NCBI RefSeq assembly: GCF_001457475.1 | Contig: NZ_LN831029.1 | Coordinates: 496,001 to 560,000, forward strand | Length of the DNA: 64,000 nt | Source of the DNA: Achromobacter xylosoxidans | GTDB taxonomy: Bacteria; Pseudomonadota; Gammaproteobacteria; Burkholderiales; Burkholderiaceae_B | Direction of reading: 5' to 3' | Part shown: one piece after another, positions 16,267 through 25,255 of the stretch | Layout of the letters: each line of letters starts with the position of its first letter | Position numbering within the stretch: the stretch's first letter is position 1 | Position numbers and translations under genes: made by a program | Notes under the pieces: model-generated | Databases searched by the model: none | Seen by the model: the letters and a program-made list of their open reading frames with translations, nothing else | What the model was told of the DNA's origin: nothing

Positions 16267-17142
16267 GTGATCAAAGAATTCAAGACCTTCATCGCCGTGG
16301 CGCGCGACGGCACCTTCACCGGGGCGGGCGCCCAGCTGGGCCTGACCCAGTCGGCCGTCAGCGCGCAGATCAAGCGCCTGGAAGACTATCTGGGCGTGGC
16401 GCTGTTCGACCGCAGCGCGCGCGCCGCCGTGCTCAACGACCATGGCCGCGAGATGCTGCCGCAGGCCGAGGAACTGGTGGCCATGGCCGAGCGCATGGCG
16501 TCCACGGCCGGCGCCGGCCACGTCAGCGGATCGCTGCGCATCGGCGCCATCGCCTCGGTGCAGCAGGACCTGCTGGTGCGGGCGCTGGGCGAGTTCCGCG
16601 CCGGCTATCCCGACGTGCGGGTGCGGATCGTGCCGGGGGTGTCGCTGTCGCTGCTGGGGCAGGTGGACGCCGGCGAGGTCGACATGGCGCTGCTGATCCG
16701 GCCGCCGTTCGCGCTGCCGCCGGAATTGGGCTGGCAGCCGTTGCTGCGCGAGGAAGTGGTGCTGGCCATACCGGCCGCGATGGCGTTGGCGCCGTGGCGC
16801 GAGGTGCTGGCGGCGCAGCCCTTCATCCGCTACGACCGCGCGTCGTTCGGCGGGCGCGTGGTGGACCTGTTCCTGAAGAAGCAGCGCATCACGGTGCACG
16901 AGGCCGTGGAGCTGGACGAGATCGAGGCCATCGCCAACATGGTGCGCCACGGACTGGGCGTGGCGCTGCTGCCGCGCTTGCGCGGCCTGGATACGGATGG
17001 CCTGCGGCTGGTGTCGCTGGGCGATGCGGCGTTTCATCGCGAGATCGGCCTCATCGGGCGGTTGCCGTTCGACGCCGGCAGCGTCCGCGGCAAGATGGCC
17101 GAGTGCCTGGCGCGGGCGGCGGGGGCCGCGTTGGCGCCCTGA
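16267..17142 (+). CDS. LysR-family regulator of the adjacent 5-oxoprolinase operon
   Basis: 291 residues from GTG at 16267, giving the common 'MIKEFKTFIAVARDGTF' start of this LysR subgroup. TTG codons at 16222 and 16261 would extend it, but they add residues not normal for the family, and none has a clear ribosome site. The winged helix occupies 1-60 ('GLTQSAVSAQIKRLE'), and the rest is a two-lobed effector domain. It is divergent from the VOC-pxpBCA operon with a dyad in between, so it likely controls 5-oxoproline use. The effector is not predicted by sequence. Confidence 0.85.
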   Translation: MIKEFKTFIAVARDGTFTGAGAQLGLTQSAVSAQIKRLEDYLGVALFDRSARAAVLNDHGREMLPQAEELVAMAERMASTAGAGHVSGSLRIGAIASVQQDLLVRALGEFRAGYPDVRVRIVPGVSLSLLGQVDAGEVDMALLIRPPFALPPELGWQPLLREEVVLAIPAAMALAPWREVLAAQPFIRYDRASFGGRVVDLFLKKQRITVHEAVELDEIEAIANMVRHGLGVALLPRLRGLDTDGLRLVSLGDAAFHREIGLIGRLPFDAGSVRGKMAECLARAAGAALAP

Positions 17143-17214
17143 GCCAGCCAGGGCGGTACAGTGTCGGGGATGCGATCGGCATTCGCGCCAAGACCGCCAC
17201 CCACGCAGGACACC

Positions 17215-17799
17215 ATGGCATCGACCTCACTGGAAAAACAGCTGCAATTCCTCCGCGAAATCGACCGGCTCAAGACCGTCGTCCGGCAATCGCCGCTGCT
17301 GGACCGCAGCCGCAAGGAGAATTCCGCCGAGCATTCCTGGCACCTGGCGCTGTACGCGCTGGTGCTGAGCGAATACGCCAGCGGTCCGGTGGATACCCAG
17401 CGGGTCATGCGGATGCTGCTGCTGCACGACGTGGTCGAGATCGACGTCGGCGATTTCCCGGTCCACGGCGGATCGTCGGCGGCCTGGCAGGCCGAGCACG
17501 AGGACAAGGCGGCGCAGCGGCTGTTCGGCTTGCTGCCCTCGCCGCAGGGCGATGAGTTCCTGGCGCTGTGGCGGGAATTCGAGCAGGCCGAGAGCGAGGA
17601 CGCGCGCTTCGCCAAGGCGCTGGACCGCTTCCAGCCGCTGCTGATCAACGTGTTCACGGGCGGCGGCACCTGGACCGAGAATGGCGTGTCGCGCGAGCAG
17701 GTGCTGGCCCGCTACGGGCCGGTGATCCAGCGCGGGGCGCCGAAATTGTGGGACGTCTGTGAGCGCTGGGTGGCGGCGCATTTCGCGGGCCGGGCATGA
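17215..17799 (+). CDS. HD-domain phosphohydrolase (YfbR-like)
   Basis: 194 residues from the ATG at 17215 (AGGA site); the frame upstream is open but has no better start. The HD superfamily pattern is present: H in 'ENSAEHSWHLAL' (about 38-44), 'LLLHDVVEIDVGD' with the HD pair near 71-72, and a C-terminal Asp in 'KALDRFQPLL'. This matches the HDc/'HD_3' group close to the 5'-deoxynucleotidase YfbR, a cytoplasmic metal-dependent nucleotide phosphohydrolase. The precise substrate is unknown. It stands alone, convergent with serA, with a shared terminator. Confidence 0.85.
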   Translation: MASTSLEKQLQFLREIDRLKTVVRQSPLLDRSRKENSAEHSWHLALYALVLSEYASGPVDTQRVMRMLLLHDVVEIDVGDFPVHGGSSAAWQAEHEDKAAQRLFGLLPSPQGDEFLALWREFEQAESEDARFAKALDRFQPLLINVFTGGGTWTENGVSREQVLARYGPVIQRGAPKLWDVCERWVAAHFAGRA

Positions 17800-17880
17800 T
17801 GTGATCCGCGTCTGGGGGCTCACGTTCCCGTCCAGCCGCGGCCGTCCTGCGTCCGCATCCGCCCGTGCCACGCGCATGGA

Positions 17881-17904
17881 AAAGGCCCGCGCGAGCGGGC
17901 CTTT
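17881..17904. terminator. Bidirectional terminator between HD-domain gene and serA
   Basis: A perfect 10-base stem AAAGGCCCGC / GCGGGCCTTT with a GCGA loop. The A/T ends supply a short U-tract on both strands, as expected of a bidirectional rho-independent terminator between convergent genes. Confidence 0.85.
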
Positions 17905-17922
17905 CTCTTGAGCGCCTTTCCT

Positions 17923-19122
17923 TTACAGCCGGTCGCAGCGAACCGTGATCGGATGATCGCGCAGCGTCGTCATGACCAAATCATCGACCTCGCCATCGAC
18001 GTCGGTGATCACGTAGCCGATCTGGCCCTTGGTCTGCAGGGTCTGGCTGACGATGTTCAGGCCGTGCTGCGCCATCAGGTTGTCCAGCGTGCCCAGCGCG
18101 CCGGGGGCGTTGCGGTGCACGTGCAGGATGCGGGTGGCGCCGGCCTGTTCCAGGTAGGGCAGTTCGGGGAAGTTGACCGCGCCCTTGGTGGTGCCGGCCT
18201 GCAGGAAGCGCACCAGCTTCTCGGCCACTTCGCGGCCGATGTTCTCTTGCGATTCCTGCGTGCTGCCGCCGATGTGCGGGGTGAGGATGACGTTGGGCAG
18301 GCCGATCAGCGGGCTGGCCAGCGGTTCGTCGGCGCCCTTGGGCTCGGTGGGGAACACGTCGAGCGCGGCGCCCGCCAGGTGGCCGGACTTGAGCGCGGCG
18401 TGCAGGGCGTCGATGTCGACCACGGTGCCGCGCGAGGCGTTGATGAGGATGGCGCCGCGGCGCATGCGGGCAATGGTCTCCGCATTCATGATGTTCTCGG
18501 TGGACTTGCCGCCGGGCACGTGCAGGGTGACCACGTCGGCCTGCTCCAGCAGGTCGTTGAGCGAGCCGGCCGGGCGGGCGTTGCCCAGCGGCAGCTTGGC
18601 TTCGACGTCGTGGTAGATGACGCGCATGCCGAGGCCTTCGGCCAGGGTGCTGATCTGCGAGCCGATGTTGCCGTAGCCGACGATGCCGAGCGTCTTGCCA
18701 CGGGTCTCGAAGGCGCCGGCGGCGCTCTTGTCCCAGTGGCCGAGATGGACGCGGGCGTTCTTCTCGGGGATGCGGCGCAACAGCAGGATGGCTTCGCCCA
18801 GCACCAGCTCGGCGACCGAGCGGGTGTTGGAGAAGGGCGCATTGAACACCGGGATGCCGCGCTGCATGGCGGTGTCGAGGTCGACCTGGTTGGTGCCGAT
18901 GCAGAAGCAGCCGACCACGCGCAGGTCGGGGTTGCCGGACAGCAGGGCGGCATCCAGGTGGGTACGAGAACGGATGCCCGCGACCTGGGCGCCGCGCAGG
19001 GCGTCCTGCAGCTGCGCCGGCGGCAGGGCCGCGGCGTGCGTGACGATGTCGGTGTAGCCGGCGGCTTCGAAGACGGCGCGGGCGCTCGGGTGGATGTTCT
19101 CGAACAGGACGATGTGTGCCAT
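17923..19122 (-). CDS. serA: D-3-phosphoglycerate dehydrogenase
   Basis: 399 residues, a full SerA with C-terminal ACT domain. The NAD-binding GYGNIG is at 149-154; catalytic residues are R231 (NASRG), E260 (VFPTEP) and H283 (TPHIGG). The ACT domain at about 330-399 starts with 'HVHRNAPGALGTLDN', the usual serine-sensing segment. It catalyses the first step of serine synthesis from 3-phosphoglycerate. Unlike slcC earlier in the window, it keeps the regulatory domain. It is monocistronic between a terminator and its own promoter. Confidence 0.95.
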   Translation of the reverse strand: MAHIVLFENIHPSARAVFEAAGYTDIVTHAAALPPAQLQDALRGAQVAGIRSRTHLDAALLSGNPDLRVVGCFCIGTNQVDLDTAMQRGIPVFNAPFSNTRSVAELVLGEAILLLRRIPEKNARVHLGHWDKSAAGAFETRGKTLGIVGYGNIGSQISTLAEGLGMRVIYHDVEAKLPLGNARPAGSLNDLLEQADVVTLHVPGGKSTENIMNAETIARMRRGAILINASRGTVVDIDALHAALKSGHLAGAALDVFPTEPKGADEPLASPLIGLPNVILTPHIGGSTQESQENIGREVAEKLVRFLQAGTTKGAVNFPELPYLEQAGATRILHVHRNAPGALGTLDNLMAQHGLNIVSQTLQTKGQIGYVITDVDGEVDDLVMTTLRDHPITVRCDRL

Positions 19123-19158
19123 GACTGCCAGGGGTCGGGTGAGAAATGCGTTTTATTT

Positions 19159-19186
19159 ATTGTGGCGCATTTTTGCTGCGGTGCAA
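19159..19186 (-). promoter_or_regulatory. Likely serA promoter
   Basis: On the minus strand, TTGCAC (19181-19186), a 16-base spacer and CACAAT (19159-19164), 37 bases upstream of the serA ATG. The -10 is followed by an AT-rich run. Confidence 0.4.
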
Positions 19187-19227
19187 GAGGTACCCATTGC
19201 CCGGGTGGGGATGAATTGTTTCAGAAC

Positions 19228-19246
19228 GGCCGGGCGCCGCCCGGCC
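19228..19246 (-). terminator. Hairpin after the copper operon
   Basis: GGCCGGGCG / CGCCCGGCC separated by one base, 22 bases after the stop of the DUF411 gene, the last gene of the copper operon. It lacks a clear U-tract, so its strength is uncertain. Confidence 0.45.
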
Positions 19247-19268
19247 GGGAGCATCCCCGGGGCATCTC

Positions 19269-19745
19269 CTAACGATACGCCTGGAACACCTTGGCGCCGC
19301 CGCGCTTGTCCACCAGCAGGACATCATGTGGCGTCTTGCGGCCCCCGTATTCGGGGCCGTCCATGCCGGGCGAACCCAGCGGCATGCCAGGCGCGGAAAG
19401 GCCGGCGGCATCGGGCTTTTCGAGCAGCAGGCGGCGCACGTCGCTGGCCGGCACGTGGCCTTCGATGGCATAGCCGTCCACCACGGCCGTATGGCACGAG
19501 CCATAGTCGGCCATGCCGGCGTTGCGGCGCACCGGGCCGGTGTCCTGGACGTCGTGGGTGGTGACCTCGAAGCCGTTGTCGCGCATGTGCTTGACCCAGT
19601 CCTCGCAGCAGCCGCAGGTGGGCGTCTTCCACACCTGGACCTTGGGGGCGGATTGGGCCTGCGCGAGGATCGGCGCGGCGTACAGGGGCAGGGACAGCGC
19701 GGCCGCCAGCAGCAGGCGACGGGCGGGGATGAGAGGTGTTTTCAT
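19269..19745 (-). CDS. DUF411 periplasmic metal-binding protein
   Basis: 158 residues. The signal peptide (1-31) has a hydrophobic core and an 'AQAQSA' cleavage region. The DUF411 domain shows 'VWKTPTCGCCEDWVKHM' (C43-x-C45-C46 region), then 'SCHTAVVDGYAIEGHVPA' with another Cys-His pair, and 'GLSAPGMPLGSPGMDGPEYGG' near the C-terminus, quoted in parts. Members are often in copper or other metal-resistance clusters and are thought to bind metal in the periplasm. It follows copB by 18 bases and is last in the operon. Confidence 0.88.
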   Translation of the reverse strand: MKTPLIPARRLLLAAALSLPLYAAPILAQAQSAPKVQVWKTPTCGCCEDWVKHMRDNGFEVTTHDVQDTGPVRRNAGMADYGSCHTAVVDGYAIEGHVPASDVRRLLLEKPDAAGLSAPGMPLGSPGMDGPEYGGRKTPHDVLLVDKRGGAKVFQAYR

Positions 19746-19763
19746 GGGTCTCCGCGAGAAAGA

Positions 19764-20723
19764 TCAGAACCAGAAGCTCACGCCGGCCAGCACGGCGGCC
19801 TGCGAGCGACCTTGGCCGGCGGCGGACGCATAGTCCGCGGTGCGGCCGAACTTACGTTCGAAGGATACCCCGACGTAGGGCGCGAACTGGCGCGTGATCT
19901 CGTAGCGCAGGCGCAGCGACAGCGAAGCGTCGGACAGGCCCGAGCCGATGCCGCGCTCCGGGTCGTTGCGGCCGTAGGCGCTGGCCTCGATCTCCGGCGT
20001 GAAAATCAGACGCTGGGTAAGCAGCAGATCGTACTCGGCCTTCAGGGCCAGCGCGGTGCGGCCCGATGGGCCGGCGTAGGCGGTGGTCTCGAACTCGATG
20101 TTGTAGGGCAGCACGCCCTCGAGGCCGAGCGCGGCCCAGTTGCGCTTGGGACCGGTGCCGAAGTCGCGCCGCGCGCCCAGTTGCAGGTCCCAGAAAGGCG
20201 AGAAGGCGTGACTCCAGAGGGCCTCGACCTTGGCGCCGGAACCGCCGCCGCTTTCGCGTTCGCCTTCGCTCTTGATCACCAGCCGGTCGGTGGCGGTGCC
20301 CCACCAGAAGCGGCCGTCCCATTCCAGCGCGTTCTGGCCGTCGCGGTTGCGCGACCAGCCGAACTTGTCGAACAGCAGCCGCGACGAGGCGTCCCTGTCC
20401 ATCATGTGCGGGTGCAGGCCGTAGCTGTCATAGCCACGCTTGCCGGCGCCGTCGCTGGACGGCAGGCTGCCGACGGGCGGCGCGGCGGCCGGCGCGCCGT
20501 GGTCCATGCCGGGCATGGAGGAATGATCCATGGCGGGCGGCATCGCGGGCTGTGGCTTGGCGGCGCCGTGGTTCATGCCCGGCATCGAACCATGATCCAT
20601 GCCGGAATGGTCGTTCATGGCCTGGCCGAGGGCCGGCTGGCCGGCCAGGGCCGCCAGCAGGGCGGCGGTCAGCGCGGCGTGGCGGAACGGGGGAAAGGAA
20701 GTGCGCATATTCCGGTTTCTCAT
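19764..20723 (-). CDS. copB: Copper resistance outer-membrane protein CopB
   Basis: 319 residues. After a signal peptide (to about 34) comes a Met/His-rich segment (36-78) with repeated 'MDHG/MNHG/MPGM' units that would bind Cu(I)/Cu(II). The rest is a beta-barrel of the CopB family ('GYDSYGLHPHMMDRD', 'FDKFGWSRNRDGQNALEWDG', quoted as marks, and a final Phe). The ATG at 20723 lies 3 bases after the copA stop. A second ATG at 20708 would also give a signal peptide. CopB acts with CopA in export or sequestration of copper at the outer membrane. Confidence 0.92.
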   Translation of the reverse strand: MRNRNMRTSFPPFRHAALTAALLAALAGQPALGQAMNDHSGMDHGSMPGMNHGAAKPQPAMPPAMDHSSMPGMDHGAPAAAPPVGSLPSSDGAGKRGYDSYGLHPHMMDRDASSRLLFDKFGWSRNRDGQNALEWDGRFWWGTATDRLVIKSEGERESGGGSGAKVEALWSHAFSPFWDLQLGARRDFGTGPKRNWAALGLEGVLPYNIEFETTAYAGPSGRTALALKAEYDLLLTQRLIFTPEIEASAYGRNDPERGIGSGLSDASLSLRLRYEITRQFAPYVGVSFERKFGRTADYASAAGQGRSQAAVLAGVSFWF

Positions 20724-20726
20724 CGC

Positions 20727-22520
20727 CTACTCCACCACGACCGCCCTGAACATGCCGGCCTCCATGTGGTACAGCAGGTGGCAGTGGTAGGCCCAGTTGC
20801 CGCGGGCATCAGCGCTGACGCGGTAGCTCAGGCGCTGCGCCGGATTGAGCGACAGGGTGTGCTTGCGGACCTGGAAGGCGCCGTCGGGCGATTCCAGGTC
20901 GCTCCACAGGCCGTGCAGGTGGATGGGGTGGGTCATCATGGTGTCGTTGACCAGCACGAAGCGCACGCGCTCGCCGTAGCGCAGCACGATGGGCTTGGCG
21001 TCGGAGAACTTCACGCCGTTGAACGACCACATGTAGCGTTCCATGTTGCCGGTCAGGTGCAGCTCGATCTCGCGGGTTGGCGCGCGGTTGTCGTCGGGTT
21101 CGCGGATCGAGCGCAGGTCGGCGTAGGTCAGCACGCGGCGGCCGTTGTCGCGCAGGCCGATGCCGGGGTCGTCCAGGCGGGTGGAGACCACGTCGGGCAG
21201 CATCGAATTGCCGGGGCCGCGTTCCTCGGGATAGGGATGCCTGACCTCGACGATGCCGCCCTGGTCCGCGCCGCCGCCGTGGGAGCTGCCGTGGTCCATG
21301 CCGGGCATGGCGCCATGGTTCATGCCGGCCATCGCGCCGGCGGTCGCCTCGGGCGCGGCGCCATGATCCATGCCGCCCATGTCGTGCTTCATGCCCATGT
21401 CCATCATGCCGAGCAGCTGCACCCGGTCGACCGCGGGCACCTCGGCCTGCATGCCGGGGCGCGGCGCCAGGGTGGCGCGGGCGTAGCCGGAACGGTCCAT
21501 GGCCTGCGAGAAGATGGTGTAGGCGCGGTCTTCGGCGGGCTCGACGATCACGTCGTAGGTCTCGGCCACGGCGATGCGGAATTCCTCCACGTCGACCGGC
21601 CGCACGTCCTGGCCGTCGGCCGCCACCACCGTCATCTTCAGGCCGGGGATGCGCACGTCGAAGTACGTCATGGCCGAGCCGTTGATGAAGCGCAGCCGCA
21701 CGCGTTCGCCCGGCTTGAACAGGCCGGTCCAGTTGCCGGCCGGCGTCGCGCCGTTGGTCAGGAAGGTGTACGTGGCGCCGGAGACGTCCGCCAGGTCGGA
21801 CGGGTTCATGCGCATCTGTTCCCACATCAGGCGCTCGGACAGCGCCGCCCGCCATCCCTTCTCGCCGGCCTCGCGGATCAGGCTCTCGACGCTGGGCTGG
21901 TTGCGGTTGTAGTAGTCGGGCATGGCCTTGAGCTTGTCGAAGACCCGCATCGGGTCTTCGTCCGTCCAGTCCGACAGCAGCACGGTGTAGTCACGGTCCG
22001 CGGCGATGGGATCGGGCCGCTGCGGGTCGATGACGATGGCGCCGTACAGGCCGGTCTGCTCCTGGAACCCCGAGTGGCTGTGATACCAGTAGGTGCCGCT
22101 CTGGCGCACGTCGAAGCGGTAGGTGAAGGTCTGGCCCGGATCGATGCCCGGGAAACTCAGGCCCGGCACGCCGTCCATTTCCGTGGGCAGCAGGATACCG
22201 TGCCAGTGGATCGAGGTCTGTTCGCGCAGGCGGTTGGTCACGCGCAGCGTGACCGTGTCGCCCTCGCGCCAGCGCAGCAGCGGGGCCGGCACCTGGCCAT
22301 TGACGGTGGTGGCGATGCGGGCGGCGCCGGTGTAGTTGACCGGCGTTTCGCCGATCTCCAGGTGGAATTCGGTGCCGCGCAGTTCGGCGGGTGCGGCCGC
22401 GGCCTGCGCCGCGCGCGGGCCCGCGCTGGCGGCGCGCCAGCCGCCCAGCGCCGCCAACGCGCCGCCGGCGGCCAGTCCCTGCACGAAGCGGCGGCGGGTG
22501 GGAATAGGGAAGGTTTTCAT
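20727..22520 (-). CDS. copA: Periplasmic multicopper oxidase CopA
   Basis: 597 residues. A twin-arginine signal (TRRRF at 8-12, cleavage near 40) precedes three cupredoxin domains. The type 2/3 copper ligands are visible: HWH at 105-107, HSH at 147-149, H531/H534/H536 (HPIHLH) and the H579-C580-H581...H585...M590 cluster. A Met/His-rich insert at 372-414 with 'MDHG', 'MNHG' and 'MPGMDHG' units resembles the octapeptide-type repeats of Pseudomonas CopA that bind extra copper. It oxidises Cu(I) and sequesters copper in the periplasm. It is second after the cupredoxin in the operon. Confidence 0.95.
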   Translation of the reverse strand: MKTFPIPTRRRFVQGLAAGGALAALGGWRAASAGPRAAQAAAAPAELRGTEFHLEIGETPVNYTGAARIATTVNGQVPAPLLRWREGDTVTLRVTNRLREQTSIHWHGILLPTEMDGVPGLSFPGIDPGQTFTYRFDVRQSGTYWYHSHSGFQEQTGLYGAIVIDPQRPDPIAADRDYTVLLSDWTDEDPMRVFDKLKAMPDYYNRNQPSVESLIREAGEKGWRAALSERLMWEQMRMNPSDLADVSGATYTFLTNGATPAGNWTGLFKPGERVRLRFINGSAMTYFDVRIPGLKMTVVAADGQDVRPVDVEEFRIAVAETYDVIVEPAEDRAYTIFSQAMDRSGYARATLAPRPGMQAEVPAVDRVQLLGMMDMGMKHDMGGMDHGAAPEATAGAMAGMNHGAMPGMDHGSSHGGGADQGGIVEVRHPYPEERGPGNSMLPDVVSTRLDDPGIGLRDNGRRVLTYADLRSIREPDDNRAPTREIELHLTGNMERYMWSFNGVKFSDAKPIVLRYGERVRFVLVNDTMMTHPIHLHGLWSDLESPDGAFQVRKHTLSLNPAQRLSYRVSADARGNWAYHCHLLYHMEAGMFRAVVVE

Positions 22521-22538
22521 GAGGGATCCGCGGCGGCG

Positions 22539-23033
22539 TTATTGCACCGACACCGCGCCCTTCATGCCGGCGGTGTAGTGGCCAGGTTCCAGGCAGCCGA
22601 AAGAAACGGTGCCGGCGCGGTCGAACTTCCAGACGATCTGGCCGCTCTTGCCCCCCTCCAGCGAGATCGCGTTGGCCTCTTCGTGGCGCATGCCGGGGTC
22701 CTTCATCATCATGGCGTAGTGGGCCTGCAGGTCGGCGTCGGTGCCCAGCACCATTTCATGGCGGATGCGGCCCGAGTTGCGCACGTTGAAGCGCACGGTC
22801 TCGCCGGCCTTGACCTGCACCTGCGCCGGCGTGAAGCGCATGGCGTCGGTCATGTCGATGTCGATGCTGCGGGTGACGCGGGCGGCGTCGCCGGGCGTGC
22901 CGATGGGGGCGGAGGCCGCCGGCATGGCGTGGCCGGCGTGTTCGCCATGGGCGCCGGCAGCGAAGGCGGTGCCGGTGCCGAGCAGCGCGGCCAGGGCCGT
23001 GATCTGGGTGATGCGGAGCAAAGTGCCTTTCAT
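22539..23033 (-). CDS. Cupredoxin (CopI-like copper-tolerance protein)
   Basis: 164 residues with a signal peptide (about 1-26), a His-rich linker 'GAHGEHAGHAM' and one cupredoxin domain. The blue-copper ligands are H92 (RHEMVLG), C147 (FGCLEPGHYTAGM), H152 and M157. I chose the ATG at 23031-23033, which has an AAGGGAA site; the open frame runs further up. Such small cupredoxins (CopI, CopM-type) occur with copAB and raise periplasmic copper tolerance. It is the first structural gene after copRS, 75 bases from them, with a candidate CopR site in the gap. Confidence 0.88.
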   Translation of the reverse strand: MKGTLLRITQITALAALLGTGTAFAAGAHGEHAGHAMPAASAPIGTPGDAARVTRSIDIDMTDAMRFTPAQVQVKAGETVRFNVRNSGRIRHEMVLGTDADLQAHYAMMMKDPGMRHEEANAISLEGGKSGQIVWKFDRAGTVSFGCLEPGHYTAGMKGAVSVQ

Positions 23034-23106
23034 GCTGTTCCCTTGATGGGGGTTGACCATGGGAGGCACTTTAGGAAAACCGGGGTGACCCGGTTCTGTC
23101 GCGAAG

Positions 23107-23122
23107 ATTACTTCTTTGTAAT
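23107..23122. promoter_or_regulatory. Candidate CopR box before the copper structural genes
   Basis: A perfect dyad ATTAC-N6-GTAAT (23107-23122) that overlaps the stop codon of copS and lies 74 bases upstream of the cupredoxin ATG. Boxes bound by CopR/CusR-type regulators are dyads of this size with TTAC/GTAA halves. It implies a copper-induced promoter inside the locus separate from that of copRS. Confidence 0.5.
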
Positions 23123-24508
23123 GTGGCCGCCGGCGGTGTCCGGGCCCGACCCGCGCAGGGTGATGCCGACCACCGTGCCCTCGGCGCCGGAGGCCGCGTC
23201 GACCTCGCCGCCATGCATGCGGGCGATGGCGCGCACGATCGCCAGGCCCAGGCCGTGGCCCTCGCTGCGCGGCGCGCGCGCCTGGCCGGAGCGGAAGAAG
23301 CGGTCGAAGATGCGCGGCAGGTCGGCCGCCGGGATCGGCGCGCCGGGGTTGCGCACTTCGACCCGCGCGCCGGCCGGGCGAGGCTGGCAGGCCAGCACGA
23401 TCTCGCCGCCGCGCGGCGTGGCCTTGATGGCGTTGGAGATCAGGTTCGCCAGCGCGCGGCGCACCAGTCCGGGGTTGGCGGCGACGATGGCGTCGCCGTC
23501 GCAGCGCAGCGTGACGCCGCGGTCTTCCAGCGCCGCCTCGTAGAAGTCGGCGACGCGCCGGGCCTCGGCGGCCAGCGACACCGGTGCCAGGTCGGCGGCG
23601 CGCTCGCCGCGGTCGGCGCGGGCCAGGAACAGCATGTCGTTGACCAGCGTCTTCAGGTCTTCCAGCGTTTCCAGGTTGGATTCGAGCGCGTCGCGCAACT
23701 CGGCCGCGTCGCGGCCGCTGGACAGGGTCACCTGGGTGCCGTTGATCAGCGTGGCCAGCGGCGTGCGCAGTTCGTGCGCCACGTCGGCGTTGAATCCTTC
23801 CATCTGCTGGTAGGCGGCCTGCAGCCGTTCCAGCGTGCGGTTGAACGACAGCACCAGCTCATGCAGCTCGCGGTCGGTGTCGCGCAGCGGCAGGCGCACG
23901 GCCAGGTTGTCGGGCTGGATGCGGGCCGCCTGTTCCGACAGCCGCCGCGTGGGCGCCATGCTGCGGCGCACGGCCCAGGCCGCCAGCACCACGGTGGCGC
24001 CCACCCACAGCGCGCAGATCAGCGCCAGCGCGGTGCCGTAGGCGTAAAGGAACTGCGAACTGGTGCGGGTGCTGACCGCCACCGTCAACTGCGCGCCTGG
24101 CAGGATGCGGTCGTCGACCGCGACGCGCAGACCGCGCAGGCGGCTGCCGTCGGCCTGCTGCAACAGCACCTGCCGGTCCGGCAGGACCTGCAGGGTTTCG
24201 GGGATGGCGCCGCCATAGACTGGATGGCCCTGCGCGTCGACGATCCAGATGCCGAGCTGGCTCTGGCCGGCGCGCATGTCGTCGAAGGTGGCGGCCAGGT
24301 CGTGCAGGCCGCGCGCGTTGTTCTGCATGTCGATCAGGTGGTTGATCAGTTCCAGCTTGCCGCTGACCTCGGTGATCTCCTGGCGTTCGACTTCGCGCTT
24401 GAGGGCCCAGAACAGGGTGGCGCCGGCCAGGCTGGAAACCAGCAGCGCGATCGCGCCCAGCAGCAGGGTCAGGCGCGCCTGCATCGAGCGCACGCGCGGC
24501 GGCTTCAT
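23108..24508 (-). CDS. copS: Heavy-metal sensor histidine kinase CopS/CusS
   Basis: 466 residues. Two membrane segments (about 13-35 and 158-180) enclose a periplasmic sensor of some 120 residues. They are followed by HAMP, the H-box '[12 protein letters not shown]' with H245, and the ATPase domain ('[11 protein letters not shown]', 'FDRFFRSGQ', 'GHGLGLAIV'). This order is that of the CusS/CopS/IrlS group. It phosphorylates CopR in response to periplasmic copper. The ATG overlaps the copR stop by four bases (ATGA), so they are coupled. Confidence 0.92.
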   Translation of the reverse strand: MKPPRVRSMQARLTLLLGAIALLVSSLAGATLFWALKREVERQEITEVSGKLELINHLIDMQNNARGLHDLAATFDDMRAGQSQLGIWIVDAQGHPVYGGAIPETLQVLPDRQVLLQQADGSRLRGLRVAVDDRILPGAQLTVAVSTRTSSQFLYAYGTALALICALWVGATVVLAAWAVRRSMAPTRRLSEQAARIQPDNLAVRLPLRDTDRELHELVLSFNRTLERLQAAYQQMEGFNADVAHELRTPLATLINGTQVTLSSGRDAAELRDALESNLETLEDLKTLVNDMLFLARADRGERAADLAPVSLAAEARRVADFYEAALEDRGVTLRCDGDAIVAANPGLVRRALANLISNAIKATPRGGEIVLACQPRPAGARVEVRNPGAPIPAADLPRIFDRFFRSGQARAPRSEGHGLGLAIVRAIARMHGGEVDAASGAEGTVVGITLRGSGPDTAGGHITKK

Positions 24509-25191
24509 CCGCGCGCGGGCTCCGGCCGCGATTCGAGCACGTAGCCCATGCCGCGCACGGTGTGCAGCAGCTTGGCCTCGAACGGGTCGTCCAGCTTGCT
24601 GCGCAGGCGCCGCACGGCCACGTCGATGACGTTGGTGTCGCTGTCGAAATTCATGTCCCAGACCTGTTCGGCCAGGGTGGTGCGCGACAGCACCTGGCCC
24701 TGGCGCCGCAGCAGCAGGGCCAGCAGGTTGAATTCCTTGGCGGTCAGGTCCAGGCGGCGGCCGCCGCGCGCGACCTTGCGCCGCGCCAGGTCGAGTTCCA
24801 GGTCGGCCAGGCGGAACACGGTGGGTTCCTGCGAGCGGCCGCGCCGCAGCAGCGCCTGCACGCGGGCCAGCAGCTCGGAGAAGGCGAAGGGCTTGATCAG
24901 GTAATCGTCGGCGCCGCCTTCCAGCCCGCGCACGCGGTCCTCGACGGCGTCGCGCGCGGTCAGCATCAGGATCGGCGTGTCCTTGTTGGCGCGCACCGCG
25001 GCCAGGATGCCGAAGCCGTCCACGCCGGGCAGCATCACGTCCAGCACGATCAGGTCGTAGGCGCCTTCCAGCGCCAGGTGCAGGCCGTTGACGCCGTCGC
25101 GCGCCAGGTCGACCACATGGCTCTGCTCCGACAGGCCTTTCTTGAGGTAGTCGGCCAGCTTGGGTTCGTCTTCGATGACCAGGATGCGCAT
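24505..25191 (-). CDS. copR: Copper response regulator CopR/CusR
   Basis: 228 residues, an OmpR/PhoB-type regulator. The receiver domain has E7-D8 and phospho-acceptor D51 ([11 protein letters not shown]), and the conserved Lys is in 'DDYLIKPF'. The C-terminal winged helix includes '[22 protein letters not shown]', cited in part as '[11 protein letters not shown]', and '[17 protein letters not shown]'. This wording is typical of CusR/CopR/IrlR. I chose the ATG at 25189-25191 ('MRILVIEDE'). It probably binds the dyad at 23107-23122 and activates the cupredoxin-copA-copB-DUF411 transcript. Confidence 0.92.
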   Translation of the reverse strand: MRILVIEDEPKLADYLKKGLSEQSHVVDLARDGVNGLHLALEGAYDLIVLDVMLPGVDGFGILAAVRANKDTPILMLTARDAVEDRVRGLEGGADDYLIKPFAFSELLARVQALLRRGRSQEPTVFRLADLELDLARRKVARGGRRLDLTAKEFNLLALLLRRQGQVLSRTTLAEQVWDMNFDSDTNVIDVAVRRLRSKLDDPFEAKLLHTVRGMGYVLESRPEPARG

Positions 25192-25206
25192 GGCCGGGAA
25201 TTTACC

Positions 25207-25232
25207 ATCCGCGCCGCGGTTGCGGCGCGGAT
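25207..25232. terminator. GC hairpin between phoR and copR
   Basis: A perfect 11-base stem (25207-25217 with 25222-25232) and a 4-base loop in the 64 bases between the phoR stop and the copR start. It has no U-tract. It may limit read-through from phoBR into copRS. Confidence 0.5.
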
Positions 25233-25255
25233 CATGCGCGTGGCGCGCCGGCGTG

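Noticed and set aside
20500..20620. MDHG-coding stretch of copB as a DNA tandem repeat or CRISPR-like array
   Set aside because: Units are short, uneven and in frame, and code for a Met/His copper-binding segment; this is protein-level repetition.
19326..23543. 1405-codon plus-strand frame across the copper genes
   Set aside because: It runs antisense to the DUF411, copB, copA and cupredoxin genes and part of copS, crossing several gene boundaries; no domain is readable.
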